Shown here piece by piece: positions 17,378 through 26,105 of a DNA stretch of 64,000 nt. A program made the position numbers and the translations under genes. Under the pieces are notes generated by a model that made no database searches, was not told where the DNA came from, and saw only the letters and a program-made list of their open reading frames with translations. The first letter of the stretch is position 1; every line of letters begins with the position of its first letter. The DNA is from Exilispira sp964581895. GTDB lineage: Bacteria; Spirochaetota; JAAYUW01. The stretch lies in assembly GCA_964581895.1 (NCBI GenBank), contig CAZOPR010000004.1:186001-250000 (forward strand). The letters are read 5' to 3'.

Positions 17378-19179
17378 AAAAATCAATAGATCTTTCTAAT
17401 CTTGATTTAAAAGATTCTATTAAAGAAAAGATTGGCTATTATCTATTATACTCAAAAGATACCGACAAAGAAAAGATAAGAAATGCTATTGATGATAATG
17501 ATTTAGTCTTATTGAAAAAATGGTTTTCATCTGATCTTGAATTTGGTACAGGTGGGTTAAGAGCTATAATGGATATTGGTAGTTCTTTTTTAAATGAAGT
17601 AACAATATCAAAAGCAGTATATGCAACCCTAACCTTTTTTAGTAGAGAGATTGATAAATCTTTTAAAAAATCTTTTGGTAAAAAATTTGACGAACAAAAA
17701 AATAGTTTAAAAAAATCTATCTGTATTTCATATGATACAAGAAAAAATTCAGATAATTTTGCAAAAATTTCTGCAATAATTGCCGTCAAAAAAGGTTTTT
17801 ATGTTTATATCGTAAAAGATCCTATGCCGACACCATTTTTATCCTTTCTTGTAAGAGAAACAAATAGTTGTTGTGGAATAATGATAACAGCCTCCCATAA
17901 TCCGAAAAATTACAATGGCTTCAAGGTTTATGATGAAACAGGCTGTCAGATATTGTCAGATAAGGCAGACAAGATTATTGAGATTTATAATTCTAATATA
18001 GAAATGGAAAAGATAGATCTTGATGATTTTGATAGTTTAATGGATAAAAAAAGAATTGAATATGTAAAAGATAGTTTTATTGAAAGATTTGTTGATAGTA
18101 TTTGCAAAATAAAATATAATAAAAATCTACAAGATAATAAAAGGCTACTTAATGTAGTATATTCAAGCCTTCATGGAACTGGAATAAATATATTTAAAAA
18201 GTTAGAAGAAAAAATAGGTTTTAATATCTTTTATGTTGAATCTCAGATAACAATGGATAAAGATTTCCCTAATGTAAAATCATTGAATCCAGAAAACTTA
18301 GAAAGTTTAGACCAAGCATTAGAAATTGCAAAGAAAAAGAATTCAGAATTGATTATAATTACAGACCCTGATGCTGATAGGGTAAGATTCGCATTTTATG
18401 ACGAAGATCAATACTTTATCCCTTCTGGAAATGAAATAGCAATAATGTTGTTTTATTATATCTGTTCTCAGGTTAGGTTAAGTGAAATAGAACCGTCTAT
18501 GAAAAAACAGAGTGATAAAGATTATTATGCTGTGACTACAATAGTTACAAGTGATCTTTTTGAAATAATTGGAAGATACTTTGGAGTTGAAGTAATTAAA
18601 ACATTAACAGGATTTAAATATATAGGAGAGCAGTTAAATAAAAATGAAAATAAAAAATTTCTTTTTGCTGCTGAAGAAAGCTGTGGATATCTTGCAACTA
18701 GCATTTTAAGAGATAAAGATGCTTTTTCAATGATTGTAATTGTTCTTGAATTTGTTGCTTATCTGAAAAGCCAAAAGATTTTCGCAAAAAAATTTTTGAA
18801 AAAAATTTATGACCAATTTGGTTATTACTTGAATGATTTAGTTTATATAGATTTTTCTGGAAAAATGGACAAAAATCTAATAAAAAAAATAATGAGTTAT
18901 TTAAGAGAAAATCCACTCGAAGCCTTATCTGGTTTTAAGATAAGAAAGATTTTTGATTTTGAAAATAAGATAGAATCATTTTATAAATCAGATTTATTAC
19001 AATATATTGGTGAAAATTTTAAAATAACAGTTAGACCTTCAGGGACAGAACCTAAATTAAAGTTATATTTTCAGGTTGTATCTCATAGCGAAAGTAAAAG
19101 CAAAGAAATACTTGAAACTTTTAAAAACTTCTTTATCAATCTAATTAAAACCGAATGTTTAAATCATATTGGGAGTTAA
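17374..19179 (+). CDS. phosphoglucomutase/phosphomannomutase (alpha-D-phosphohexomutase)
   Basis: This 601-residue enzyme has the four-domain phosphohexomutase layout. N-terminal FGTGGLRAIMDIG binds phosphate, TASHNPKNYNGFKVY carries the phosphoserine S174, TDPDADRVRFA binds Mg, EESCGY is the sugar loop and PSGTEPKLKLYF is the phosphate-binding C-terminal domain. Length fits the PgcA/PGM2-like group rather than the shorter AlgC type. It interconverts hexose 1- and 6-phosphates. It overlaps cca by 4 nt and runs directly into buk. Confidence 0.9.
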   Translation: MKKSIDLSNLDLKDSIKEKIGYYLLYSKDTDKEKIRNAIDDNDLVLLKKWFSSDLEFGTGGLRAIMDIGSSFLNEVTISKAVYATLTFFSREIDKSFKKSFGKKFDEQKNSLKKSICISYDTRKNSDNFAKISAIIAVKKGFYVYIVKDPMPTPFLSFLVRETNSCCGIMITASHNPKNYNGFKVYDETGCQILSDKADKIIEIYNSNIEMEKIDLDDFDSLMDKKRIEYVKDSFIERFVDSICKIKYNKNLQDNKRLLNVVYSSLHGTGINIFKKLEEKIGFNIFYVESQITMDKDFPNVKSLNPENLESLDQALEIAKKKNSELIIITDPDADRVRFAFYDEDQYFIPSGNEIAIMLFYYICSQVRLSEIEPSMKKQSDKDYYAVTTIVTSDLFEIIGRYFGVEVIKTLTGFKYIGEQLNKNENKKFLFAAEESCGYLATSILRDKDAFSMIVIVLEFVAYLKSQKIFAKKFLKKIYDQFGYYLNDLVYIDFSGKMDKNLIKKIMSYLRENPLEALSGFKIRKIFDFENKIESFYKSDLLQYIGENFKITVRPSGTEPKLKLYFQVVSHSESKSKEILETFKNFFINLIKTECLNHIGS

Positions 19180-19180
19180 A

Positions 19181-20239
19181 ATGAAAATATTGGTGGTGAA
19201 TCCAGGCTCTACATCTACAAAAGTTGCTATCTATGAAAATGAAGTTCTATTATACGAAGAAAATATCAAACATCCTAAAGAACAACTTAATGGTTTAAAA
19301 AAACTATCTGATGAACTACCCATAAGAAAAAAAGCTATAGAAGAGTTTTTGCAGAAAAAAGAATATAATCTTATTTCTTTTGATGCTTTTGCAGGAAGAG
19401 GTGGTCCATTAAAACCACTCAAAGCTGGGGTTTACAAGGTTACAAAAAAGATAGTTGATGATATAAATAATGGTAATTATCAGACCATGCATGCTTCCCT
19501 TTTAGGTTCATTAATAACATATGATTTTTCTCAAGCTACAGGAAAACCTGCTTTTATAGTTGATCCAATTTCCACAGACGAAATGGCAGATATTGCGAGA
19601 ATTACTGGACATCCAAAGATAAAATTTGCGGCTTTGACTCATGCTTTAAATGTTAGAGCATGTGCAAGAAAAACAGCAAAAGATTTAGGCTTGGATTTTT
19701 TTAACTCAAATTTCATTGTAGCCCACCTTGGTGGCGGAATTTCGATTAATGCAGTTTCGAATGGGAAAATTATAGATGTTTTAGAAGGAAGACAAACAGG
19801 TCCATTTTCACCAACCTCATCTGGTGTACTTCCTGTTAAATCAGTTGTTAAATTGATAATGAAAGGGGAGTTAAAAATAGAAGAAGTAGAAGATCTGTTT
19901 TCAAAAAATGGAGGCTTAACAGCTTATTTTGGAACAGATGATGTAAAGGAACTGCTTGAAAAAGCAAAGTCTGATGAATATGTTAAGCAGATTCTTGAAG
20001 CCATGTGTTTTCAGATAGCCAAAGCAATAAATGCTCAAAAGACAATACTAAAAGGGGTTTATGATTGCATTATTATAACAGGAGGTCTTGCTAAATCTGA
20101 AATTATATTAGAATGGATAAAAAAATGGCTACCTTCAAATGAAAAATATCATATTATCCCTGGAGAACATGAAATGGAAGCTCTGGCTTTAGGAGTTTTA
20201 AGAGTTTTAAATAAAGAAGAGGAAGTTCTTGAATATTAA
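19181..20239 (+). CDS. buk: butyrate kinase
   Basis: This 352-residue member of the acetate/propionate/butyrate kinase family has the phosphate-binding start ILVVNPGSTSTKVAIYE, AHLGGGISINAV and ITGGLAKSEI. Its length matches butyrate kinases (about 355 aa) rather than acetate kinase (about 400). It converts butyryl phosphate and ADP to butyrate and ATP, the energy-yielding end of butyrate formation from lysine. The frame opens at a TTG at 19169, but GGGAG at 19171-19175 correctly spaces the ATG at 19181. Phosphotransbutyrylase is not in the window. Confidence 0.92.
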   Translation: MKILVVNPGSTSTKVAIYENEVLLYEENIKHPKEQLNGLKKLSDELPIRKKAIEEFLQKKEYNLISFDAFAGRGGPLKPLKAGVYKVTKKIVDDINNGNYQTMHASLLGSLITYDFSQATGKPAFIVDPISTDEMADIARITGHPKIKFAALTHALNVRACARKTAKDLGLDFFNSNFIVAHLGGGISINAVSNGKIIDVLEGRQTGPFSPTSSGVLPVKSVVKLIMKGELKIEEVEDLFSKNGGLTAYFGTDDVKELLEKAKSDEYVKQILEAMCFQIAKAINAQKTILKGVYDCIIITGGLAKSEIILEWIKKWLPSNEKYHIIPGEHEMEALALGVLRVLNKEEEVLEY

Positions 20240-20427
20240 TTTATATGTAAATATTGACTTATATTTGAATATTAACTTTTAAAAATTAACTTATAAAACA
20301 AATGTAAAAAAAAGTATGTGAAAACTAAAATTGAGATTTTCAAAACTAAAAAATTAAATTAAGGAAGATTATTTTTATCATATAAACTTATATAAAATAA
20401 ATTGAGGGAAAACTTAAGGTAAAAGAT

Positions 20428-21669
20428 ATGAAAAAAGGATTATTTAAGGCTTTATCAGATAGAGGTTTTATTGAACAGATAACTGACGATAAAATAGAGC
20501 AAATTTTAGATAATCAAGAAGTAAAATGCTACATTGGATTTGATCCGACAGCTTCTTCTTTACATATAGGAAGCTTAGAACCGATTATGCTACTAAAATG
20601 GTTTGAAATATATGGGCATAAGCCTATTGCTGTTATAGGCACCGGGACAGCAATGGTTGGGGATCCTTCAGGTAAAAGCGAAATGCGTAAAATGATGACT
20701 AAAGAAAAGATATTTGAAAATGCTAAGGGTTTAAGGAAAAACCTTGCTCAATTTTTACATCTAACTGAAACAGAACATCAAAGTGGACAAACGAAAGTTA
20801 GATACAATAGCGATTGGCTTTTACCTTTGAATTATATCGATTTTATAAGAGATATTGGAGTACATTTCTCTGTTAATAGAATGTTATCATATGAATCATA
20901 TAAGATAAGAATGGAAAAAGGATTATCATTTTTAGAGTTTAATTATCAGGTTATGCAGGCATATGACTTTTTAAAACTTTTTGAGCAAGAAGGTTGTATA
21001 ATGCAAATGGGTGGTGCAGATCAATGGGGGAATATAGTGGCAGGAATTGATCTGATCCGAAGAGTTCATGGTAAAGAAGCATTTGCTTTTACCGCACCAC
21101 TTATAGTTGCTTCAAATGGTGAAAAAATGGGGAAAACAGCTGGAAATGCGGTATGGATAGATAAAGATTTATTAAAACCTTATGATTATTATCAGTATTG
21201 GATAAATGTAGACGATAAGGATGTGAAAAGATTCTTAAAACTTTTTACTTTGCTTGATTTAAATTATATTGAAGATATTACAAAAGAAGATAAAAATATA
21301 AATGAAGCTAAAAGAATTCTTGCATTTGAAACCACAAAATTGGCTCATGGGGAAGATGAAGCTAAAAAGGCAAGCAAAGGGGCAAAAATCTTTACAAAAG
21401 AAGTAAATGATGAAGTACTCGATTTGATTCCAAACTTTGATTATGAAAAAAGTAAAGGTAACATGATTGAACTATCACATCTTTTAGTTGAATCGGAACT
21501 TTGTTCCTCAAAAAGTGAAGCAAAAAGATTGATAGAGCAAAAAGGTGTTTCAATAGACGATAAAATAATTGAAGATATTAAATATCAAATTTTAATAGAT
21601 AAATTAGAAAAAAGTTATATACTAATTCGTGTAGGAAAGAAAAAGATAAAGAAAATTAATTTTGTGTAA
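20428..21669 (+). CDS. tyrS: tyrosyl-tRNA synthetase
   Basis: This 413-residue class I synthetase has the HIGH-type motif HIGS in FDPTASSLHIGSLEPIMLLKW, the tyrosine-site YQVMQAYDFLKL and QMGGADQWGN, the KMSKS-type motif KMGKT, and a C-terminal S4 RNA-binding domain (about 345-410). It belongs to the longer TyrS type with a KMGKT loop. No T-box leader is recognisable in the 188-nt AT-rich upstream gap. Confidence 0.96.
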   Translation: MKKGLFKALSDRGFIEQITDDKIEQILDNQEVKCYIGFDPTASSLHIGSLEPIMLLKWFEIYGHKPIAVIGTGTAMVGDPSGKSEMRKMMTKEKIFENAKGLRKNLAQFLHLTETEHQSGQTKVRYNSDWLLPLNYIDFIRDIGVHFSVNRMLSYESYKIRMEKGLSFLEFNYQVMQAYDFLKLFEQEGCIMQMGGADQWGNIVAGIDLIRRVHGKEAFAFTAPLIVASNGEKMGKTAGNAVWIDKDLLKPYDYYQYWINVDDKDVKRFLKLFTLLDLNYIEDITKEDKNINEAKRILAFETTKLAHGEDEAKKASKGAKIFTKEVNDEVLDLIPNFDYEKSKGNMIELSHLLVESELCSSKSEAKRLIEQKGVSIDDKIIEDIKYQILIDKLEKSYILIRVGKKKIKKINFV

Positions 21670-21701
21670 ATTTATAAAAAATAAAAAGGCAGGAGTATAA
21701 T

Positions 21702-21869
21702 ATGATTTATATAGATAAAGAATGCCTTAGATGTAACGCTTGCGTTGTAGTATGTCCATTTGAAGCTATAGAAGAAGGAGATCCTATTTACAAAATCATA
21801 GAATCCAAATGCACATCCTGTGAAAAATGCATTCCAATCTGCCCTGTAAAGGCTATAAAGAAAAAATAA
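21702..21869 (+). CDS. small 2[4Fe-4S] ferredoxin
   Basis: This 55-residue ferredoxin has two CxxCxxCxxxC motifs, C8-C11-C14-C18(P) and C37-C40-C43-C47(P), each ending in Cys-Pro as in clostridial ferredoxins. It would carry low-potential electrons for fermentation. AGGAG (21690-21694) lies 7 nt before the ATG. It sits 32 nt behind tyrS, probably by chance of operon layout. Confidence 0.93.
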   Translation: MIYIDKECLRCNACVVVCPFEAIEEGDPIYKIIESKCTSCEKCIPICPVKAIKKK

Positions 21870-21945
21870 AAATTATTATATTCATTTAGATCTGATGCAA
21901 AATAGTTAATGTAAAGAAGCTTAAGAAAAAATAGAAGAGGGGAAA

Positions 21946-22494
21946 ATGAGATCTATAATAGAACAATATGCTAAAGATTTAACTACTGGGAGACTAACCT
22001 ATTCATTCGACCATCTATCAAGAGTTTATTTTTATGCAAAAAAACTGAGCGACAATTATGATGACCAGGTTTTACATGCAGCTTGTTTTTTATATAAAAT
22101 TATTTTGGGTAAAAACTCAAAGCAGGATTCTGCAGATAGAGCAGCTCAGATACTTTCAGAAACTGGATTTCCTGTAGGTAAGATTCAAAAAGTTGTTGAA
22201 GCGATATTGAATAGCGATATAGATGATAAACCCGAGACTATTGAAGGGAAATTGCTTCATGATGCAATAATCATAGATAGCCTTGGTGCAATTGGGTTTG
22301 CAAGATTTTCTATAGGTTCTTTTTTCTGGGACAAACCAAATAAAATAGATGAAATTTATCAAAACTATAAAAATTTTGTTGATAAAGTTAGAGAATCATT
22401 TGCATTACCAGAAGCAAAAGAATATAGCAAATCAAGGATTGAATTTTCACAGAAGATACTTCAGAACTTTTATGATGAATTAGAAGAAGAATAA
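21946..22494 (+). CDS. HD-superfamily-like protein with altered metal motif
   Basis: This 182-residue helical protein follows the HD-phosphohydrolase pattern. The first His is in SFDHLSRVYFYA (about residues 20-31), and the late segment KLLHDAIIIDSLGAIGFARF (about 102-121) matches the family's DADxLDAIGxxGxxR. The central His-Asp doublet is replaced (ACFLYKI, about 46-52), so metal-dependent catalysis is doubtful. GAGGGG precedes the ATG. The gene lies between a ferredoxin and the lysine-fermentation genes; its function is unknown. Confidence 0.65.
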   Translation: MRSIIEQYAKDLTTGRLTYSFDHLSRVYFYAKKLSDNYDDQVLHAACFLYKIILGKNSKQDSADRAAQILSETGFPVGKIQKVVEAILNSDIDDKPETIEGKLLHDAIIIDSLGAIGFARFSIGSFFWDKPNKIDEIYQNYKNFVDKVRESFALPEAKEYSKSRIEFSQKILQNFYDELEEE

Positions 22495-22596
22495 AAATAA
22501 TTTATGAAAAGAATAAAACAATATTAAAATAAAATAATATTAATTTGAATTAAAATAAATCTATAATTAATAGTTAAAAGGATAAAGGTAATAAAT

Positions 22597-23022
22597 ATGA
22601 GTGAAAATAATATGGAATATAACCCAAAAGATTGGGATGTTATGATTAGAGTCAGAATGAGCCTTCATGATGCACATTATGCAGGAAATCTTGTAGATGG
22701 AGCTAAGATGCTGAATCTTTTTGGAGATATTGCAACTGAACTTTTGATTAGAGAAGATGGGGATGAAGGGTTATTTCGTAGCTATACTTCTGTGGATTTT
22801 TTGGCTCCAGTATTTGCTGGAGATTATATAGAAGCGTATGGGAAGATAGTTTCTAAAGGAAATACCTCAAGAAAGATGCAATTCGCTGCCTTTAAAGTTA
22901 TAACTAATGCTAACATTGCTGAAAATGTATCTGCATGCGATTTCCTTTCCAAGCCTATACTTGTTTGCAAAGCTGAAGGTGTTTGTGTGGTTCCCAAAGA
23001 TAAACAAAGGTTCAAAAAATAA
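22597..23022 (+). CDS. kal: 3-aminobutyryl-CoA ammonia lyase
   Basis: This 141-residue hot-dog-fold protein matches Kal of lysine fermentation, with RVRMSLHDAHYAGNLVDGAKML and the central helix region GDIATELLIREDGDEGLFRSY. It removes ammonia from L-3-aminobutyryl-CoA to give crotonyl-CoA, which then enters butyrate formation. It lies 98 nt before kce. Its presence with kce and kamDE makes the lysine pathway assignment firm. Confidence 0.92.
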   Translation: MSENNMEYNPKDWDVMIRVRMSLHDAHYAGNLVDGAKMLNLFGDIATELLIREDGDEGLFRSYTSVDFLAPVFAGDYIEAYGKIVSKGNTSRKMQFAAFKVITNANIAENVSACDFLSKPILVCKAEGVCVVPKDKQRFKK

Positions 23023-23120
23023 TTATTATATAGTGCCATCTGAGTTTTTAAGAAATTCTTTTTAAGTTTTTTTATTTTTTTTTTTGTTTTTAAATTTTAT
23101 TTGGTAAGTGGGAGGAATTA

Positions 23121-23942
23121 ATGGATAAACTTATTATCACTGCTGCTATCTGTGGTGCTGAAGTTACAAAAAAAGAGAATCCAAATGTCCCCTATACAGC
23201 TGAAGAAATAGCAATGGAAGCAAAAAGATGCTATGATGCTGGTGTTTCAATAATACATCTTCATGTTAGATATGATGATGGTACTCCAACTCAGGACAAA
23301 GAAGTATTTAAAAAGGCTATTGATGCCATTAAATCTAAAATACCAGGTAAAGGTCCAATAATTCAACCTTCTACTGGCGGAGCAGTTGGAATGAAATGGC
23401 AGGAAAGAATAGCAGTTGCTGAACTTAAACCTGAGATGGCTACTCTTGATTGTGGAACAACAAACTTTGGAAATGATATATTTGTAAATGATCTTCCTTT
23501 GATGAGAAATTTTGCAAAAACAATGATACAGAATAATATATTACCAGAACTCGAATGTTTTGAACCTGGTCATATACAGAATGCATTGATATTGAAAAAA
23601 GAAGGATTACTCCCAAGACATATGCATTTTGATATTGTCCTTGGGGTTCCTGGTGCACTAAATGCTACAATAAAAAACCTTCTTTTTATGACCGAGCTTT
23701 TACCTGCAGATGCAACATGGACAGTTGCAGGGATCGGTAGATTTGAACTACCTCTTGCTGTTAATGCAATTACTATGGGAGGTCATGTAAGAGTTGGTTT
23801 TGAGGACAATATATATTATTCAAAAGGTGTACCGGCCACAACAAATGCTCAACTTGTCGAAAGAATTGTTAGACTAGCAAAAGAACTTGGAAGAGAAGTA
23901 GCAACAGCAGATGAAGCAAGGAAAATACTTGGGATTGAATAA
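23121..23942 (+). CDS. kce: 3-keto-5-aminohexanoate cleavage enzyme
   Basis: This 273-residue TIM-barrel enzyme (DUF849/BKACE family) condenses 3-keto-5-aminohexanoate with acetyl-CoA to give acetoacetate and 3-aminobutyryl-CoA. Zn ligands H46 and H48 (IIHLHVR) fall at the same positions as in the characterised Cloacimonas acidaminovorans enzyme, and a third, probably E228, is in VRVGFEDN. STGGAVGM and GVPGALNA are also conserved. GGAGG precedes the ATG. A strong terminator follows. Confidence 0.95.
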   Translation: MDKLIITAAICGAEVTKKENPNVPYTAEEIAMEAKRCYDAGVSIIHLHVRYDDGTPTQDKEVFKKAIDAIKSKIPGKGPIIQPSTGGAVGMKWQERIAVAELKPEMATLDCGTTNFGNDIFVNDLPLMRNFAKTMIQNNILPELECFEPGHIQNALILKKEGLLPRHMHFDIVLGVPGALNATIKNLLFMTELLPADATWTVAGIGRFELPLAVNAITMGGHVRVGFEDNIYYSKGVPATTNAQLVERIVRLAKELGREVATADEARKILGIE

Positions 23943-23982
23943 CAAGATTAGAAAAATAAAATAAAAAATAAAATAAAAAATT

Positions 23983-24004
23983 GGGGTAGCATCTTTGCTA
24001 CCCC
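23983..24004. terminator. hairpin terminator between kce and hsp20
   Basis: A perfect 8-bp stem, GGGGTAGC (23983-23990) with GCTACCCC (23997-24004), closes a 6-nt loop, with A-rich sequence on the left and TTT on the right. It can end both convergent transcripts. Confidence 0.8.
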
Positions 24005-24042
24005 TTTACTTTAAATAATTTTAATACCTATTAGATTGTTTT

Positions 24043-24480
24043 TTATTGAACCTTGATTTCAATCTGATTGGATTTTTCTGATTCTTTTTTAGGTAATGTT
24101 AAAGTTAGAACTCCGTTTTCATACTTAGCATTTATATTAGCAACATCAACATTTTCAGGGATACTTATGCTTCTTGTGCAACTTTTTGAAACTCTTTCCT
24201 TTTTGTGGTATTTCTTGGTTTCTTTTTCATCTTCTTTTTCAGTAGATGCAGATATAGTAAGGATATCTTTATCTACCTTGATTGAAATCTGCTCTTTGTT
24301 AAAACCAGGTAAATCTGTTTCAACATAGTAATTTTTCTCATCCTCTGAAATGTCTATTGGAGCAACTTTCGCTGTATTTTGATATCTAAAGAATGGGAAA
24401 AGCCATAAATCATCTAATTCTTTTTCAATCATTGTGAAAGGATCGAAATTTTTAAAGATTGATAATTCATTTCTTGCCAT
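24043..24480 (-). CDS. Hsp20-family small heat-shock protein
   Basis: This 145-residue protein has an N-terminal region with FDPFTMIEKELDDLW and an alpha-crystallin domain (about 40-130) with the A-x-x-x-n-GVL motif (AKYENGVLTLTLPKK) and a short IEIKV tail. It holds unfolded proteins in the cytoplasm. An in-frame ATG exists at 24513, but AAGGAGGT about 6 nt before 24480 identifies the latter as the start. A sigma-54-type promoter lies directly upstream. Confidence 0.95.
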   Translation of the reverse strand: MARNELSIFKNFDPFTMIEKELDDLWLFPFFRYQNTAKVAPIDISEDEKNYYVETDLPGFNKEQISIKVDKDILTISASTEKEDEKETKKYHKKERVSKSCTRSISIPENVDVANINAKYENGVLTLTLPKKESEKSNQIEIKVQ

Positions 24481-24522
24481 ACTTACCTCCTTTTTATCAT
24501 TTTTTATTTTCACTTATAAGCA

Positions 24523-24539
24523 TGCAAAAAATGTGCCAA
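24523..24539 (-). promoter_or_regulatory. sigma-54 (RpoN) type promoter of hsp20
   Basis: The minus strand reads TTGGCACATTTTTTGCA. This fits the -24/-12 consensus TTGGCACGNNNNTTGCW at all fixed positions but one, with the required 10 nt between the GG and GC doublets. The transcription start would be about 24512, giving a leader of about 32 nt with the strong Shine-Dalgarno. Confidence 0.75.
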
Positions 24540-24608
24540 AAAAATTTGAATAATTAAATTTATTTATTTAATAGGTATTTTTCATGCGTTTTTATATTAG
24601 AATTAATA

Positions 24609-24655
24609 TTTAAGAATTTTTTCTTAAAATTATTATTAAAATTTTTATTTAAGAA
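24609..24655. promoter_or_regulatory. candidate activator-binding repeats upstream of the hsp20 sigma-54 promoter
   Basis: TTTAAGAA (24609-24616) and TTCTTAAA (24621-24628) form a perfect inverted repeat with a 4-nt spacer, and a further TTTAAGAA half site lies at 24648-24655. They sit about 100-140 nt upstream of the predicted start, the usual distance for enhancer-binding proteins that activate sigma-54 polymerase. In such AT-rich DNA chance occurrence is possible. Confidence 0.4.
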
Positions 24656-25022
24656 TTTTGTGTAGACAAGGTGATTTTTATTCTAAATAAGAAAAGGGAT
24701 TTTTAATGAAAATAATAAATTGAAATATTAAAGCCTTTTCAGTGATTAAAATTAATAATATAAATAAAGCCTAAATGAAAGTGCAAATAAAAGTAAAAAT
24801 AAAAGCATAAATAAGTATAAAATATATACAATGTAAAAAAAAGATACAAAGTGTATTTATATTACATCTTATAATTTTTTGGATAAAATATATACCTGTT
24901 TTTTAGATTTTTATTTAAATGTAAAGTTTCAAAATTTGCTACCCAAAAAAGAATAATTATATTGCACAAATAAACAATAGTGTTAAATTCTTCGTAAGAA
25001 AGTATTATATGGAGGTTGCTAG
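24656..25022. other. AT-rich intergenic region before lgt
   Basis: With the hsp20 regulatory sites, 24481-25022 has no recognisable gene. A weak imperfect hairpin (TGTAA...TTACA with inner GATACA/TGTATT, about 24831-24867) is visible. The Shine-Dalgarno of lgt (GGAGG) is at 25012-25016. I see no RNA gene here. Confidence 0.4.
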
Positions 25023-26072
25023 ATGACCGTAAATATTAACCCAGCGATGTTTCATATAGGTCCATTTGAAATTCGCTGGTATGGGTTTATGTATGTATTA
25101 GGCCTTATTATAGCACTTATTTATCTTTCAAAAAGATATAAAATGAAAGATTTCATTGAATCTGTCAATCCCCCAATAGATTTTGAATGGGAAGTCATCC
25201 TTTGGGTAGCAATAGGGATACTTGTAGGTGCAAGATTATTTTTTGTATTAATTTATGACCCTGTCGCTATATTTACTCCTGATGCTGGTAAAAAGGGATT
25301 TGCAGCAATATTAAATGTTTTATGGAATGTAATAAATATTAGAAGTGGTGGCCTTTCATTTCATGGTGGACTACTTGGAGTATTAATAGCTACAGCACTT
25401 CTCATGAGATATAGATATTTAAACTTTTACAGGGTGGCTGATGCATCTGTTGTCATAGCTCCACTTGGCTTATTTTTTGGAAGATTAGGTAATTTTATAA
25501 ATGGTGAGTTATGGGGAAGACCTTCAAAACTACCATGGGCTATGATTTTCCCAAACTCAGATATGCCAGATAAACTTGTTCCAAGACATCCATCACAACT
25601 ATATGAAGCTTTATTTGAAGGTTTGATATTATTTTTAATCCTATTTTTCCTTGAAAAAGCTAATAGAAAATCAAAAAAATTAAAAACTGGTTTTATCTTC
25701 TGGCTTTTCATTTTAGGATATGGTTTTTTTAGATTCTTTATTGAATATACAAGAGAACCAGATAAATATGCTGGTTGGCTTATCAAAAATGGTTTTGTGC
25801 TTGGCGGCTTGACTATGGGGCAAATATTATGCCTTATTATGATTTTAGTTTCTGCTCCAATGCTTTACTTAGCTCAGAAAAAGGATTACTTTGATGTAAG
25901 ATTCCAGAAATTTTTAGAAAAACATAAAGAAGAACTTAATAAAAAGAAAGAAAAAGAAAAAGAACTTATGAAAGTAGAGGAAGAAAAAAGGAAAGAAAAA
26001 GAAAAAGAAAAGATTAAAAAGATGGTTGAACAGCAAAAGATAAATAAAAAGAAAAAAAAGAGAAATTGGTAA
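25023..26072 (+). CDS. lgt: prolipoprotein diacylglyceryl transferase
   Basis: This 349-residue polytopic inner-membrane enzyme attaches diacylglycerol to the lipobox cysteine of prolipoproteins. The Lgt signature GRLGNFINGELWGRPS (about 156-171), HGGLLG and the late RFFIEYTREPD are present, with about seven transmembrane segments. Its substrates here include the proteins at 7382 and 34053. The family is usually about 270-290 residues; the extra 55 C-terminal residues form a Lys/Glu-rich predicted coiled coil. It starts an operon-like run with the ABC genes 34 nt downstream. Confidence 0.95.
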   Translation: MTVNINPAMFHIGPFEIRWYGFMYVLGLIIALIYLSKRYKMKDFIESVNPPIDFEWEVILWVAIGILVGARLFFVLIYDPVAIFTPDAGKKGFAAILNVLWNVINIRSGGLSFHGGLLGVLIATALLMRYRYLNFYRVADASVVIAPLGLFFGRLGNFINGELWGRPSKLPWAMIFPNSDMPDKLVPRHPSQLYEALFEGLILFLILFFLEKANRKSKKLKTGFIFWLFILGYGFFRFFIEYTREPDKYAGWLIKNGFVLGGLTMGQILCLIMILVSAPMLYLAQKKDYFDVRFQKFLEKHKEELNKKKEKEKELMKVEEEKRKEKEKEKIKKMVEQQKINKKKKKRNW

Positions 26073-26105
26073 TATTTGATATTAAATTGATTTGGAGGTT
26101 TTTTC

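Noticed and set aside
19169..19180. Upstream TTG start for butyrate kinase
   Set aside because: It overlaps the previous stop codon and the Shine-Dalgarno that serves the ATG at 19181.
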